Assembly: GCA_029960065.1 (NCBI GenBank)
Contig: JASCOF010000001.1
Coordinates: 1,390,788 to 1,454,787, forward strand
Length of the DNA: 64,000 nt
Direction of reading: 5' to 3'
DNA from: Flavobacteriaceae bacterium PS02336
GTDB lineage: Bacteria; Bacteroidota; Bacteroidia; Flavobacteriales; Flavobacteriaceae
In this document: one piece after another, positions 26,452 to 34,853 of the stretch
How the letters are laid out: each line of letters begins with the position of its first letter
How positions within the stretch are numbered: the first letter of the stretch is position 1
Made by a program: the position numbers and the translations under genes
The notes under the pieces: generated by a model
Database searches by the model: none
What the model saw: only the letters and a program-made list of their open reading frames with translations
What the model was told of the DNA's origin: nothing

Positions 26452-26572
26452 CGCTTTCTATTTTTAATTCTTTATAACATACAAATTTAACTTATACTTT
26501 TTTTATCTTGTCTCTCTTTCATTCATAAACTTACCCTTGTAGTGCCAATAGGAAATAACTTAAATCTTTAAG

Positions 26573-27307
26573 TTAATACCCCTCCCTTAACATGTGTGCA
26601 TAACTGTCTGGCAGGTCGCTTTGTTCAATCGCTTGGGCTGCCTTTTCAATATCGTATTGAACTCTGATAAACTCGACCTTGATGCCTTCTTTTTTAGAGA
26701 AATCGGCGCTTTTATTAATAGTAATTACTGCATAACAGCATTTCGGATTTCCATCTTTAGGCTTTCCCACTGATCCTGCGTTAACAGCATGGAAATAGCG
26801 ACCTTTTTTATTGGGATTTTCCAAAACACGATGATATGGTTTGTGCGAATGTCCGCATATAATTATATCAGCATCAGCGTCAAGAAAAATAGCAGTAAAT
26901 TTCTTTTCGTCTTTATCTTCAAGCAAATACTCCGTATTACTATTCGGGCTGCCATGTACCATGAGTATCTTTATTTTTTTATCAGCTGTCTGATATTCCA
27001 ATTTTATATGGGCTGGCAGAGCGGAAAGATAACTGATTTGTTCTTTGCCGACAATTTGATATGCATAACTCCCGGAATCTTTCGATCCATCATTATGTAT
27101 ATCGACAGCTTTAACGTCATGGTTTCCGGCCAGGGTAGGAATATGCCTTTTGCGTATTTCATTTATCACAGCATTTGGCCATATATTGTAACCTACCAGA
27201 TCACCTAAACAATAAACAGCGTCAATTTTCTGTTCATCGATGCTCTTCAAGGTTTGTTCCAGTGCCGGAAAATTAGCGTGAATATCCGAAAGTATTGCAA
27301 TTCTCAT
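26573..27307 (-). CDS. Cytosolic metallophosphoesterase (YfcE/MJ0936-like)
   Basis: A 244-aa phosphoesterase with canonical motifs: ILSDIHANFPAL (DxH) at the N-terminus, YCLGDLVGYNIWPN, TLAGNHDVKAV, a mid-chain MVHGSPNS and IICGHSHKPY. The GDLVGYNIWPN context is typical of a widely distributed family of presumed cytosolic phosphodiesterases. No signal peptide. It follows the ACR3 arsenite pump gene by 27 bases, so it is probably in the ars operon; recruitment of such a phosphoesterase to ars operons is recalled but not verified. Confidence 0.85.
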   Translation of the reverse strand: MRIAILSDIHANFPALEQTLKSIDEQKIDAVYCLGDLVGYNIWPNAVINEIRKRHIPTLAGNHDVKAVDIHNDGSKDSGSYAYQIVGKEQISYLSALPAHIKLEYQTADKKIKILMVHGSPNSNTEYLLEDKDEKKFTAIFLDADADIIICGHSHKPYHRVLENPNKKGRYFHAVNAGSVGKPKDGNPKCCYAVITINKSADFSKKEGIKVEFIRVQYDIEKAAQAIEQSDLPDSYAHMLREGY

Positions 27308-27334
27308 ATTTACTGTTAAGAAAATTATCAGCTG

Positions 27335-28405
27335 TTAAACACTTTTTGAATAATACTTTTTTCTAAACCAAAAGGCTACATTGACTAAGGCAATGAGTGC
27401 AGGGACTTCTACCAATGGACCAATAACGCCAGCAAATGCCTGACCGCTGTTGATCCCAAATACGCCAATCGCTACCGCAATGGCAAGTTCAAAATTGTTA
27501 CCTGTAGCAGTAAAGGCTATTGCCGTTGCTTTTGAATAATCAGCCCCAAAATATTTGCCGACAAAAAAACTAATGATGAACATTAAAGTAAAGTAAATCA
27601 CTAAAGGAATTGCAATTCGAACAACATCCATAGGAATTTGAACAATCAGTTCTCCTTTAAGGCTGAACATAACGATGATTGTAAAAAGTAATGACAGGAG
27701 TGTAATAGGCGAAATAAAAGGTACATATTTAGTTTCAAACCATTCTGTTCCTTTTAATGCAATAAGAGCATATCGGCTAATGATGCCAAGTGCAAAAGGA
27801 ATTCCCAAATATATCCCGACACTTTCTGCAATCTGACCAATGCTGATATTTACCTCAAATCCGTCATAACCAAAATACGGAGGAAGAATAGTTATAAAGA
27901 TATAAGCGTATACGCTGTAAAGCAGAACTTGAAAGATACTATTTAATGCAATAAGCCCGGCAGCATATTCCCTGTTTCCATCTGCAAGGTCATTCCAGAC
28001 TACTACCATGGCTATACAGCGTGCCAAGCCGATAAGAATGACACCGATCATATATTCCGGATAGCCATTTAAAAGAAGTAAGGCCAGTGAAAACATTAAA
28101 ATTGGCCCAACAATCCAGTTTAAAAATAGCGATGCCCCTAATATCTTAGTGTTTTTGAAAACCTGTCCCATCTGCTCGTATTTCACTTTTGCCAAAGGCG
28201 GATACATCATTAGAATAAGCCCAACAGCCAGAGGAATATTAGTTGTTCCGCTGGAAAAAGAATTGATGAAATTACCGCTTGAGGGGATAAAATAGCCTAT
28301 TGCTACGCCAAGAGCCATCGCCAGAAAAATCCACAGCGTTAAAAATCTGTCTAAAAAACTTAATTTCTTTCGCCCTGAGGCAGGTGCACAGTTATTTGCT
28401 GCCAT
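27335..28405 (-). CDS. acr3: ACR3-family arsenite efflux permease
   Basis: A 356-aa protein with ten membrane helices that exports arsenite. ACR3 signatures: [20 protein letters not shown] at the N-terminus, the [19 protein letters not shown] loop with the essential cysteine (Cys130), and [19 protein letters not shown] near the C-terminus. It begins 2 bases after the arsenate reductase stop codon, so reduction of arsenate and export of arsenite are encoded in tandem. Confidence 0.93.
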   Translation of the reverse strand: MAANNCAPASGRKKLSFLDRFLTLWIFLAMALGVAIGYFIPSSGNFINSFSSGTTNIPLAVGLILMMYPPLAKVKYEQMGQVFKNTKILGASLFLNWIVGPILMFSLALLLLNGYPEYMIGVILIGLARCIAMVVVWNDLADGNREYAAGLIALNSIFQVLLYSVYAYIFITILPPYFGYDGFEVNISIGQIAESVGIYLGIPFALGIISRYALIALKGTEWFETKYVPFISPITLLSLLFTIIVMFSLKGELIVQIPMDVVRIAIPLVIYFTLMFIISFFVGKYFGADYSKATAIAFTATGNNFELAIAVAIGVFGINSGQAFAGVIGPLVEVPALIALVNVAFWFRKKYYSKSV

Positions 28406-28407
28406 TT

Positions 28408-29022
28408 TTATTGTTTGATTTTTGAGAATACATAAAACATTTCAGTTCCGATTTGCAGGCTGCGTTCCTGATATATTTGCTTTTGCTGTGGCGTTCCATC
28501 AGATACTTTTGGATCTTCAAAAGTAACAGGGATACGCTTTTCGGCACCTGCAATAAATGGGCATCCGCCATCCGCCTGAGAACAGGTCATTATAGCTGCA
28601 AACTCACTTTCAGGATTAAAATCATCATCATAGGTTTTAGAAAACCCGATAACAGGAAGTTCATTTGCAGAAAACTTAATTGAATATACGGGGTTTTTGC
28701 CTTCTGAAATAGCTTTAACTTTAAATCCAGAGTACTGTAAAGTTTCGGCTACCATAGGGAATAAGGCAGTAGCTTCAGTACCTCCCGAATAACATGAAAC
28801 ATTTTTTATATTATAGTATGCTGCTGCAGTCTGAGCCCAGACCTGAGACAAATGGCTTCTTCTGGAATTATGTGTGCAGATCAGGTTCAATCTGATTTCC
28901 TGCCTGATATTTACCTTACTTTGAATAAAATCAACCAGAGGCTGAAGAACACTTTTACGCTCTTCAGAAATTTGTTTAAAATCGAATGTTTTAATAGTAT
29001 TCTCTATTTCAGTATATAACAT
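28408..29022 (-). CDS. arsC: Arsenate reductase-like low-molecular-weight tyrosine phosphatase
   Basis: A 204-aa thioredoxin-type or phosphatase-type reductase. The phosphate loop is [18 protein letters not shown] (CxxNxxRS type, Cys near residue 49). [20 protein letters not shown] adds the distal cysteines, and [14 protein letters not shown] holds the catalytic-acid aspartate. The 40-residue helical N-terminal extension is usual in Bacteroidota ars operons. It lies between DUF6428 and acr3 and should reduce arsenate to arsenite for ACR3. Confidence 0.87.
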   Translation of the reverse strand: MLYTEIENTIKTFDFKQISEERKSVLQPLVDFIQSKVNIRQEIRLNLICTHNSRRSHLSQVWAQTAAAYYNIKNVSCYSGGTEATALFPMVAETLQYSGFKVKAISEGKNPVYSIKFSANELPVIGFSKTYDDDFNPESEFAAIMTCSQADGGCPFIAGAEKRIPVTFEDPKVSDGTPQQKQIYQERSLQIGTEMFYVFSKIKQ

Positions 29023-29060
29023 TATCTTGATTGGTATGATGGTTTATTAATATTAAAAAA

Positions 29061-29534
29061 TTAACAGCAGCCTGCGCCAGGTGTACATGAATTGGTATTG
29101 TCAACATTTAGCTGTGATACGTTTGCCGTGGATTTATCGGACGGGATTCCACATTGATCCTGAGCCAGACATGCTGTCTGTTTGTTTAATAAAATGAATT
29201 TTTCACCATTAAATTCCAAGTCATATTTACCTATGGTAATGTCCTGATATTCCACTTCAATATCAGCATCTTCAATGCCTAGTTTTTCCTCAGACAATTT
29301 GATAATGCTCAATAATTTTCCCGGTTTTAGACGGTGCTGATAATCGTCAGCATTCCATAATTGAAAATTGACAACTTTTTCATTTCGGATTACTCCGCCA
29401 CAGTCAATAAAGTTTTTAATAATCTGTCCCACTTCAGTAACATGGAAGTGTTCGGGAACAAATGTTCCGTTCTCTAATTGAAATTCAACATTGTCTAATG
29501 TTGGCAGGATTTCTTTGATTTCTGATAATTTCAT
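29061..29534 (-). CDS. DUF6428 family protein of ars operon
   Basis: A 157-aa soluble protein (KLSEIKEILPTLDNVEFQLE, VPEHFHVTEVGQI) typical of a family found next to arsR in Bacteroidota and called DUF6428. The C-terminus is cysteine-rich: CLAQDQCG, then NSCTPGAGCC at the very end. Those thiols could bind arsenite, which is inference. It sits between arsR and arsC, with an operator-like site 46 bases before its start, so it may have its own arsenite-controlled promoter. Confidence 0.75.
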   Translation of the reverse strand: MKLSEIKEILPTLDNVEFQLENGTFVPEHFHVTEVGQIIKNFIDCGGVIRNEKVVNFQLWNADDYQHRLKPGKLLSIIKLSEEKLGIEDADIEVEYQDITIGKYDLEFNGEKFILLNKQTACLAQDQCGIPSDKSTANVSQLNVDNTNSCTPGAGCC

Positions 29535-29579
29535 AATAGTTAATTTTTAAATATGATAAAATGGATAATACATAATGTT

Positions 29580-29600
29580 ATATAGCAATATAACGATAAT
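29580..29600 (-). promoter_or_regulatory. Putative ArsR operator upstream of the DUF6428 gene
   Basis: Core ATATAGCAATAT followed by AACGATAAT. It matches the site at 29963..29983 in 18 of 21 positions, in the same orientation. It lies 46-66 bases before the DUF6428 start, within the arsR-DUF6428 gap. The half-sites are the two halves of an ATATTGCAATAT-type palindrome. Confidence 0.6.
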
Positions 29601-29619
29601 TAAATGTAAAAAAATGTCT

Positions 29620-29949
29620 TTAACAGCATTGGTTTACTTTAACAGCTTGATTGAAAAAAGCATTAAATTCCTCTTGAAATTGATTCCATACCTTCTCTTC
29701 AATGCAGTAGCAAACCGACTTCCCTTCAATTGAACCTTGAATGATTCCGATACTTTTTAATTCTTTTAAATGTTGCGAAATAGTTGCCTGTGCTAATCCT
29801 AACTCCTCCACTAAATCATTACAGATACATTTTTCCTGATTTATAATATATTGAAGTATTGCAATTCTGGCAGGATGACCTAAAACTTTAAGAAGTGATG
29901 CAAACTTGTTTTGATCATCTGTATACATGTCTGTTTTAGTAATTCCCAT
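29620..29949 (-). CDS. arsR: ArsR/SmtB-family metalloregulator
   Basis: A 109-aa winged-helix repressor that should release DNA on binding arsenite. Helix-turn-helix LVEELGLAQATISQHLKELK is canonical. The metal site CIC (Cys41, Cys43) in QEKCICNDLVEEL is at the start of the recognition segment as in ArsR; a terminal NQCC pair may add a third ligand. It is the first gene of the arsenic operon. Two similar operator-like sequences lie before it and before the next gene, supporting autoregulation. Confidence 0.92.
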   Translation of the reverse strand: MGITKTDMYTDDQNKFASLLKVLGHPARIAILQYIINQEKCICNDLVEELGLAQATISQHLKELKSIGIIQGSIEGKSVCYCIEEKVWNQFQEEFNAFFNQAVKVNQCC

Positions 29950-29962
29950 AGTGCTTTATTTT

Positions 29963-29983
29963 ATATTGCAATATTACGATATT
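29963..29983 (-). promoter_or_regulatory. Putative ArsR operator upstream of arsR
   Basis: Contains the perfect 12-bp palindrome ATATTGCAATAT at 29963..29974 followed by TACGATATT. Located 14-34 bases before the arsR ATG, so a bound repressor would block transcription. A second copy is at 29580..29600. Confidence 0.65.
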
Positions 29984-30267
29984 AATTTAGAAAAAAGAAT
30001 TAAACAATTATATTTTTAAAAGAATTAATAAAAATGGTTAAAACAATTTGGATTATAACACAGAATCTTTTCTTTGGACGCCGGAGCGGAAAGAAAAGAA
30101 GCCCCCAGGAAAGCTCAAGGGATGTGGAATCCCTTATGAAAGCTTCCTGCATCGCTTAGGGTAAAACGGCGCTCTGTGCCTTTTGGCATAAGGGATGCAC
30201 CCCCAAAACGCAAAAAGGCGCTCCCGACCAGAGGAAGGGAGTCCTTTTTGCCCCCCGCATCTGCGGG
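29984..30267. other. Junction spacer with clustered inverted repeats
   Basis: No gene is seen. The left 70 bases are AT-rich like the ars block and the right 200 are GC-rich like the PRTRC block, so the boundary between two segments lies near 30070. AAGGGAT / ATCCCTT (30117..30123 and 30129..30135) form a small hairpin, and ATCCCTTATG (30129..30138) is repeated inverted as CATAAGGGAT (30187..30196). Confidence 0.45.
30211..30250 (-). terminator. Terminator-like hairpin after the PRTRC operon
   Basis: CAAAAAGGCGCTCCC (30211..30225) pairs imperfectly with GGGAGTCCTTTTTG (30237..30250) around an 11-base loop. It lies 18 bases beyond the ThiF stop codon on the minus strand, with T runs within the stem end. 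It fits termination of the PRTRC transcript. Confidence 0.5.
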
Positions 30268-31074
30268 TCATCCCACTTTGAGGGGATTGGACTGGAAGTT
30301 TTTGAGGTTCAGGAAGAATCCCCTGTTTTCGGTCATCCCGAAACGGAACAGATTCCAAAGGAGCGAGCATCCCAACTGCGCAAGGGAGGAATTGATGAAC
30401 AGATCCTGCTTTTCAAGGCTTTCGGCAAGCGAACAGCTAGGTGTGCCGTCAAGCGCTTCGGATTCTTTGAGCAGTTCCCCGAATTCGTCGGTCACAAAGG
30501 GCAGGACAGGGACAGTCTGATAGATTTGGGAATCAGGCTGTCTGATTTCCGAAATGGTGGACAGTACGACCTGACCCGTATACTGGCTGTTGCCGAAATC
30601 CATCCAGTATTTTGGAGTGTCCCTCTGCGGGCTGTTTCGTTGAATTGAGGCGAGGATTTCCGCAACATCAAATCGGGACTGCACGCTGTCCGTGCAGGTG
30701 ATGTAAAGGTTTGCCTGTGCATTTTTTGGCGGTCTTCCAAGCGCATCCTTTTGAAATTTCACGCTTTCAGCTTTCCAGTCCGTACCCATAAAGCGGTTGG
30801 CACGGTTGATAAGGGCAACGGATTTGTACAGGCCTGTTTCGCAGGGTGCGAAGCGCTGTCTGCCGAGATTGGCATCGGTTATCAGGTCGTCATCCCAAAG
30901 GCGGACGGACAGTCCCGCATGTCCGAGCGCTATAAGGCTGTAATTCATTTCCATAAGGGCGGTCAGCACTTTCGAGCCTGTACCGCCTGCGCCTATAAGG
31001 TTTACAGTCAGCGGGTTTGCAGGGCTGATGAGATAGGGGTCGGCAAAATGCATTTTGGTTTTAACGGTTTTCAT
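30268..31074 (-). CDS. PRTRC system ThiF-family protein (E1-like)
   Basis: A 268-aa E1/ThiF-like adenylating protein. The nucleotide-binding loop is VNLIGAGGTGSKVL, followed by GLSVRLWDDDLITDANLGRQ with the conserved acidic and Arg residues, and YITCTDSVQSRFDV. This start and order (FADPYLISPANPLTVNLIGAGG) are those of the ThiF protein of PRTRC (ParB-related, ThiF-related cassette) systems on plasmids and integrative elements. ATG overlaps the PRTRC-B stop (ATGA). Its substrate is presumably the ubiquitin-like PRTRC-C protein of the same operon, which is inference from the family. Confidence 0.88.
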   Translation of the reverse strand: MKTVKTKMHFADPYLISPANPLTVNLIGAGGTGSKVLTALMEMNYSLIALGHAGLSVRLWDDDLITDANLGRQRFAPCETGLYKSVALINRANRFMGTDWKAESVKFQKDALGRPPKNAQANLYITCTDSVQSRFDVAEILASIQRNSPQRDTPKYWMDFGNSQYTGQVVLSTISEIRQPDSQIYQTVPVLPFVTDEFGELLKESEALDGTPSCSLAESLEKQDLFINSSLAQLGCSLLWNLFRFGMTENRGFFLNLKNFQSNPLKVG

Positions 31075-31799
31075 GACAATAGGCTTTTAAGTGTTCTGCT
31101 GTTTTTTTTCAGTACTTCGTTTGGGAAAGGTCGTCCTGATTCAATGAGGGCTTTCCACAGGCTTATGCAGCAGCCTTTTACGGGACTGTTGTTACCCATA
31201 AGGTGGCTGAAGTAGCTGTTGAAGAAATAATCCTCCCAAGCGTCTGTAAATTCTTCAAGCGAGGCGGAGTTCTTAATCCTGATGCTGACCGACCCCATGC
31301 AAACCCTTCCGTCCTCGTAGATGTTCAGCAGAGGTGCGTGAAATAGCGGTGTCTTCTCTGTAGGTCTTCTGTTTCCGACAACCGCAAAGACCCTGAGACT
31401 GTTTCTTGTCGCCTGCCATATCATGGCGGGCAGGCTAGCCCTGCCGTCCGCAATGCCGAGGCTTTCTATAAAATGCAGGGTTCTTTTTTGGGCTTTGGTG
31501 TACCAAAGCACAGCGCCCCTTTCAAGGCTTGGCACAATATGCAGTATGTTTGCGGGCAGGATGCCTTCGGATTTGAGAAAGGCGGTCTGCTTCTGTTTTT
31601 CGGTTACCAGTGCCTTTGCTAGCGCCTGCGCCTCACGCTCAGTCAGCGGGTGTGCGTTGACTGGCGTTCCGTCCTCGTCCATATCGAAATGCTCCACATA
31701 CACCGTCCTTTCCGCAGACTGGCTCTGATAGAATACAAGTGCGGAGGTGGGATGGTAAAGCACGCCCAACTGGCTGGTAATATCTTTTGGATTATTCAT
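31071..31799 (-). CDS. PRTRC system protein B
   Basis: A 242-aa protein. The open frame extends to 32201, but that extension is antisense-like overlap with PRTRC-F; the ATG at 31799 (MNNPKDITSQLGVLYHPTSA) is the family start and overlaps the PRTRC-F end by 8 bases. Conserved stretches are PLTEREAQALAKAL, ILHIVPSLERGAVLWYTKAQ and RVCMGSVSIRI. PRTRC-B has been proposed in comparative genomics to be distantly E2-like; I recall this and cannot verify it. It overlaps the downstream ThiF gene by 4 bases. Confidence 0.85.
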   Translation of the reverse strand: MNNPKDITSQLGVLYHPTSALVFYQSQSAERTVYVEHFDMDEDGTPVNAHPLTEREAQALAKALVTEKQKQTAFLKSEGILPANILHIVPSLERGAVLWYTKAQKRTLHFIESLGIADGRASLPAMIWQATRNSLRVFAVVGNRRPTEKTPLFHAPLLNIYEDGRVCMGSVSIRIKNSASLEEFTDAWEDYFFNSYFSHLMGNNSPVKGCCISLWKALIESGRPFPNEVLKKNSRTLKSLLS

Positions 31800-32967
31800 C
31801 GTCGTGTAATTTATAGTTGTACAGCAGTCCGCACAGGTCATCCAAAAGGGAAAAAAACCTGCGCTCGAAATCCAGGCTTTGGTGCGTGTCGGCATTATCG
31901 TCGAATCTTTTGAAGATGGTCGGCTCGTGCATCTGGCTGTATTCGTTGAACTCATTGTTGATGCTCTGTTCAAGGGTTTCATAGAGCCATCCTTTGGTAT
32001 GCGAAATAAAGGAAATGTATTTGTGCATCGGGATGCTTTCGCTTTCTTCTTCGTCCTGCCCGTCCTCAGAGCAGGCGGGGGCGTTTCGGAAAATTCGTTC
32101 GTTTGGATAGTCGCTGAACAGCCTGTGCGCTTTTTGTGCAGCCGAAAGGCATTCCCCGTCGAATGCATAACGGCATTTGAAGGCGAGCAGACGGTGTTCA
32201 AAAAACGTCAGGTTAACGGGGTTGAATATCTTTTTTTCTATATAATCCCCGACAAGCTCCGCCCTGTCAAATTCACGCAAAAAACTCCCGTTATGCTCGC
32301 CTTCGTCGTCCTGCTCCGTCCATTCCCTGTGCATTTCATACATCCAGTACAGATAGCTGTCCTGCTGTCTGTGGTATGGGACGTCCGTGATATGGTAGAG
32401 GTAGGAAAACACGCTATAAAGCAGTTTTGCATTTCTTTTGTACTTCGCATCGTGGCTCATCCAATAAAGCGGTTCGACGGGTATGTAATACAGGGTCGTG
32501 CCTGTATCGTGGGTCTCCTCGCTGACAAGGCAGGTTTCCGCCCCTTCCTGCATCAGACTGATTTCGGGGCAGTCCGTGAACTGCATTTTCAGCTTTCGCT
32601 CTGCATCCCACAACGACAGCGCTAAATTGTAAGGGTATTCAAAGTATTCGGTCTGCATGGGAATGATGCCGTAATGGCTTGTGAGATGCGCAAGGGATTT
32701 GTAGAACTGCGGCTGCATTTTGCTGAGTTCCGTACGCGGCTGTACAGTTTTGGTCTGCTCCAGTTTGGGCAGGAATGTAACTCTCAGAAAATTATCGGAA
32801 GCATTCCGATAGGGACTGATTTTGCTCTGTCTTTCTGAATTTCGCCCGCATCTTTGGGTCTGTGCATCCAAGCCATGAAATTTCCCAGCTGTTCGTGCAG
32901 CTGTCTTTGTCTTTTCTGCCGTGGAAGGCTTATTGTGCCTGCTATCGTTTTTTTCTGCATGGTTCAT
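31792..32967 (-). CDS. PRTRC system protein F
   Basis: A 391-aa protein with a basic, disordered first 50 residues and a helical, aromatic-rich body. Recognisable PRTRC-F stretches are YKSLAHLTSHYGIIPM, GTTLYYIPVEPLYW, YSVFSYLYHITDVPYHRQQD and KGWLYETLEQSINNEFNEY. No catalytic motif is known for this family. It lies between PRTRC-C and PRTRC-B and overlaps the latter, as in other PRTRC cassettes of Bacteroidota. An acidic EDGQDEEESES insertion near residue 305 is local low complexity. Confidence 0.82.
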   Translation of the reverse strand: MNHAEKNDSRHNKPSTAEKTKTAARTAGKFHGLDAQTQRCGRNSERQSKISPYRNASDNFLRVTFLPKLEQTKTVQPRTELSKMQPQFYKSLAHLTSHYGIIPMQTEYFEYPYNLALSLWDAERKLKMQFTDCPEISLMQEGAETCLVSEETHDTGTTLYYIPVEPLYWMSHDAKYKRNAKLLYSVFSYLYHITDVPYHRQQDSYLYWMYEMHREWTEQDDEGEHNGSFLREFDRAELVGDYIEKKIFNPVNLTFFEHRLLAFKCRYAFDGECLSAAQKAHRLFSDYPNERIFRNAPACSEDGQDEEESESIPMHKYISFISHTKGWLYETLEQSINNEFNEYSQMHEPTIFKRFDDNADTHQSLDFERRFFSLLDDLCGLLYNYKLHDDE

Positions 32968-32982
32968 TGTCTTTAATTTAGG

Positions 32983-33201
32983 TTATCCTTTTGTTCCCAT
33001 TACGGTTTCGAATCTGTATTCCACCGCATCGTCCCTGATGACTGGCGCTGAAATTTTGCAGGTTGTCAGGATAGGGTATGTCGGGGCGTAGAAATTCAGC
33101 ACCGCCTCGACGCTCCATCTAGGTTCGGGGTCGCTCAGCCTTATCTGCTGACCCTTTTCGATGATTATAAAAACCCGCTGTAAGTGTGTTGCTAGTAACA
33201 T
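32983..33201 (-). CDS. PRTRC system protein C (ubiquitin-like)
   Basis: A 72-aa protein: MLLATHLQRVFIIIEKGQQI, then LSDPEPRWSVEAVLNFYAPTYP, then a strand leading to FETVMGTKG at the C-terminus. Size and sequence are those of PRTRC-C, which comparative genomics has placed in the ubiquitin-like beta-grasp fold. The chain ends in a single exposed glycine, as needed if the ThiF-like E1 of this operon adenylates it. It is 18 bases after PRTRC-E and 15 before PRTRC-F. Confidence 0.85.
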   Translation of the reverse strand: MLLATHLQRVFIIIEKGQQIRLSDPEPRWSVEAVLNFYAPTYPILTTCKISAPVIRDDAVEYRFETVMGTKG

Positions 33202-33219
33202 ATCGCTGTATTTTTAGTA

Positions 33220-33867
33220 TTAGTATTGCTCTTGGTCTTCTTCGTCTTCCTCATATTCCTGCTCCTCAAAGGACATTTCCTCATCGGGCTGAATCTCTGC
33301 ATGTTCTGGATAGAGCGCCTCTTTGGGCGGTTCAGGCTTTTCCTGCCCAGCCTCGAAGAGGCTTGGAGTTGAGAACCTGTCGGACAGGGAGGTTCTCTTT
33401 CTGCGTATCTCGTCGGCTTTGTCGGGAAACTCCGCCGCTTCGGGAACTTTCATCCATGCCTCACGGAATCTTCCCTGCTTCTCGAGTTCCTCTGCCTTTG
33501 CCATTGCATCGCTGAACTTTTTGTCTTTTGCTTGGTGCTGTTTTCTCTCCGCATCGGCTTTTTCCTTCTCCTTTGCAGAATGCTTTTTTGCCTGCTCCAA
33601 TTGTTTCATAAAGGATTCCATATCGGTCATCAGTCCCGAAGCGCTCTGCATCGGGGCGGTGATGGTCTGAAAGAAACCGCTGTCGAGTTCTTCCGCTGTT
33701 CCCCTCAGGTTGAGCGGGGGGATGATGTTTTTAGCATTGTCCCCGCAGGCTTCGTTTTTAAGCATGACCGATACGACAAGGATGCCGTCGGTCGATTTTG
33801 CGATGGTCAGGTGCAGATCCCCTGCAATGTCCATCTGTCTTATCTGATTGAAAAAATTGCTGTTCAT
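33220..33867 (-). CDS. PRTRC system protein E
   Basis: A 215-aa protein. MNSNFFNQIRQMDIAGDLHL and the following GILVVSVMLKNEACGDNAKN with IIPPLNLRGTAEELDSGFF are characteristic of the PRTRC-E family. Residues about 85-130 are a lysine/glutamate coiled coil, and the last 30 residues are almost wholly acidic (EEQEYEEDEEDQEQY). No enzymatic motif. It is the first intact gene of the PRTRC group, 90 bases after the SSB/DUF932 chimera. Confidence 0.85.
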   Translation of the reverse strand: MNSNFFNQIRQMDIAGDLHLTIAKSTDGILVVSVMLKNEACGDNAKNIIPPLNLRGTAEELDSGFFQTITAPMQSASGLMTDMESFMKQLEQAKKHSAKEKEKADAERKQHQAKDKKFSDAMAKAEELEKQGRFREAWMKVPEAAEFPDKADEIRRKRTSLSDRFSTPSLFEAGQEKPEPPKEALYPEHAEIQPDEEMSFEEQEYEEDEEDQEQY

Positions 33868-33957
33868 GGCTGTAGATTTTTAATGTCCGTATTTTGTCGG
33901 CTTCACATATTGAGAAACTGTAAGGCGACTGCTTTGCAGGCAGTCGCCCATCTTTTT

Positions 33958-34734
33958 TTAATTCAGCATCAGCGCCTTATCGCCGTCCACGGCAAAAGAG
34001 GTGCATAGTTCGAAGGCTTTCTGCGATTTCAGCTGTGCCGTTCCGCCCATCATGATGGACTGCAGTTTGGCTTCATCGTCCTTGTAGGTGCGCACGTTCT
34101 GATAATATCCCGTCACGGCATTGTAAGCACCGTAGAGCGTGCCTTTTGCGGTTTCCATCTGTTGGGTGTCGCTTGCCATGGCATAGGCAAAAGCATTTTT
34201 CACGGTGTTTCTGAAAATGGCGGAGACGGCATCATCTGCGCCAGTTTTAAGCATTTCCAGAGTTTCCCTGTTCGGGCATAATGCCAACTGAATCAGCTTT
34301 TTGACCTCTGAATCCGTAACTTTTACTTTAGCCCAATGGTTGAAGATGTCCTGCAGCTGAATGCTTAGCGTGTTTGCCAGTCCCATGACCTTGTGCGCAT
34401 CATCAAGGCGCTGTTTTGCTCCCGAAGTGTGTCGGATGCGCACCACGTTGCTCATGTTGCGGAGCGAGGCGTTAAGGGTGTTTTGGCATACGATTCGTAT
34501 AGGCGTGAAGGCTGCGGTAATGCTTCCGCTTCCATCGTGGGAGGTGGTCAGGAAAATATACTTTACCTTCGGGCTAATCCAGTAGGCGCAGTCGAAGTAG
34601 GTGGTCTGTTCCACTCGTTCGCCCTCCTTGCTTCTGTAGCTCTCGTTGGTTGCTATTGAAAAATTCACGACCTGTCTGTTTCCTGACAATGTTCTTACCT
34701 CTGCGTCTTTTGTTAATCTTCCGATGATGTTCAT
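33958..34734 (-). CDS. Chimeric ORF: SSB N-terminus fused to DUF932 C-terminus
   Basis: Residues 1-57 (MNIIGRLTKDAEVRTLSGNR to DCAYWISPKV) are the start of a single-stranded DNA-binding protein OB-fold of conjugative-element type. From residue 58 (KYIFLTTSHDGSGSITAAF) the sequence becomes the C-terminal two thirds of a DUF932 phage/plasmid-type protein (IVCQNTLNASLRN and onward). The frame is uninterrupted across the join at about 34560. Neither parent is complete: the OB-fold lacks its last strands and DUF932 lacks its N-terminus. The simplest reading is an in-frame deletion that removed the ssb end and the DUF932 start. Whether the product folds is unknown. Confidence 0.82.
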   Translation of the reverse strand: MNIIGRLTKDAEVRTLSGNRQVVNFSIATNESYRSKEGERVEQTTYFDCAYWISPKVKYIFLTTSHDGSGSITAAFTPIRIVCQNTLNASLRNMSNVVRIRHTSGAKQRLDDAHKVMGLANTLSIQLQDIFNHWAKVKVTDSEVKKLIQLALCPNRETLEMLKTGADDAVSAIFRNTVKNAFAYAMASDTQQMETAKGTLYGAYNAVTGYYQNVRTYKDDEAKLQSIMMGGTAQLKSQKAFELCTSFAVDGDKALMLN

Positions 34735-34853
34735 GATTTCTAATTTTTAAGGATTATTTTTTTTAAATTTTATTTATTCGGCAATGACGAGGTGGAGCTG
34801 TTTTGTTTCATTTTCCGCTTTCAATATTTTATTTCTCATTGCTGACATTTTTT

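Noticed and set aside
31800..32201. N-terminal extension of the PRTRC-B frame
   Set aside because: The extension overlaps PRTRC-F in another frame, is low in family likeness, and the ATG at 31799 matches the family start.
31879..32625. Plus-strand open frame of 248 codons
   Set aside because: Antisense to PRTRC-F; no recognisable protein features.
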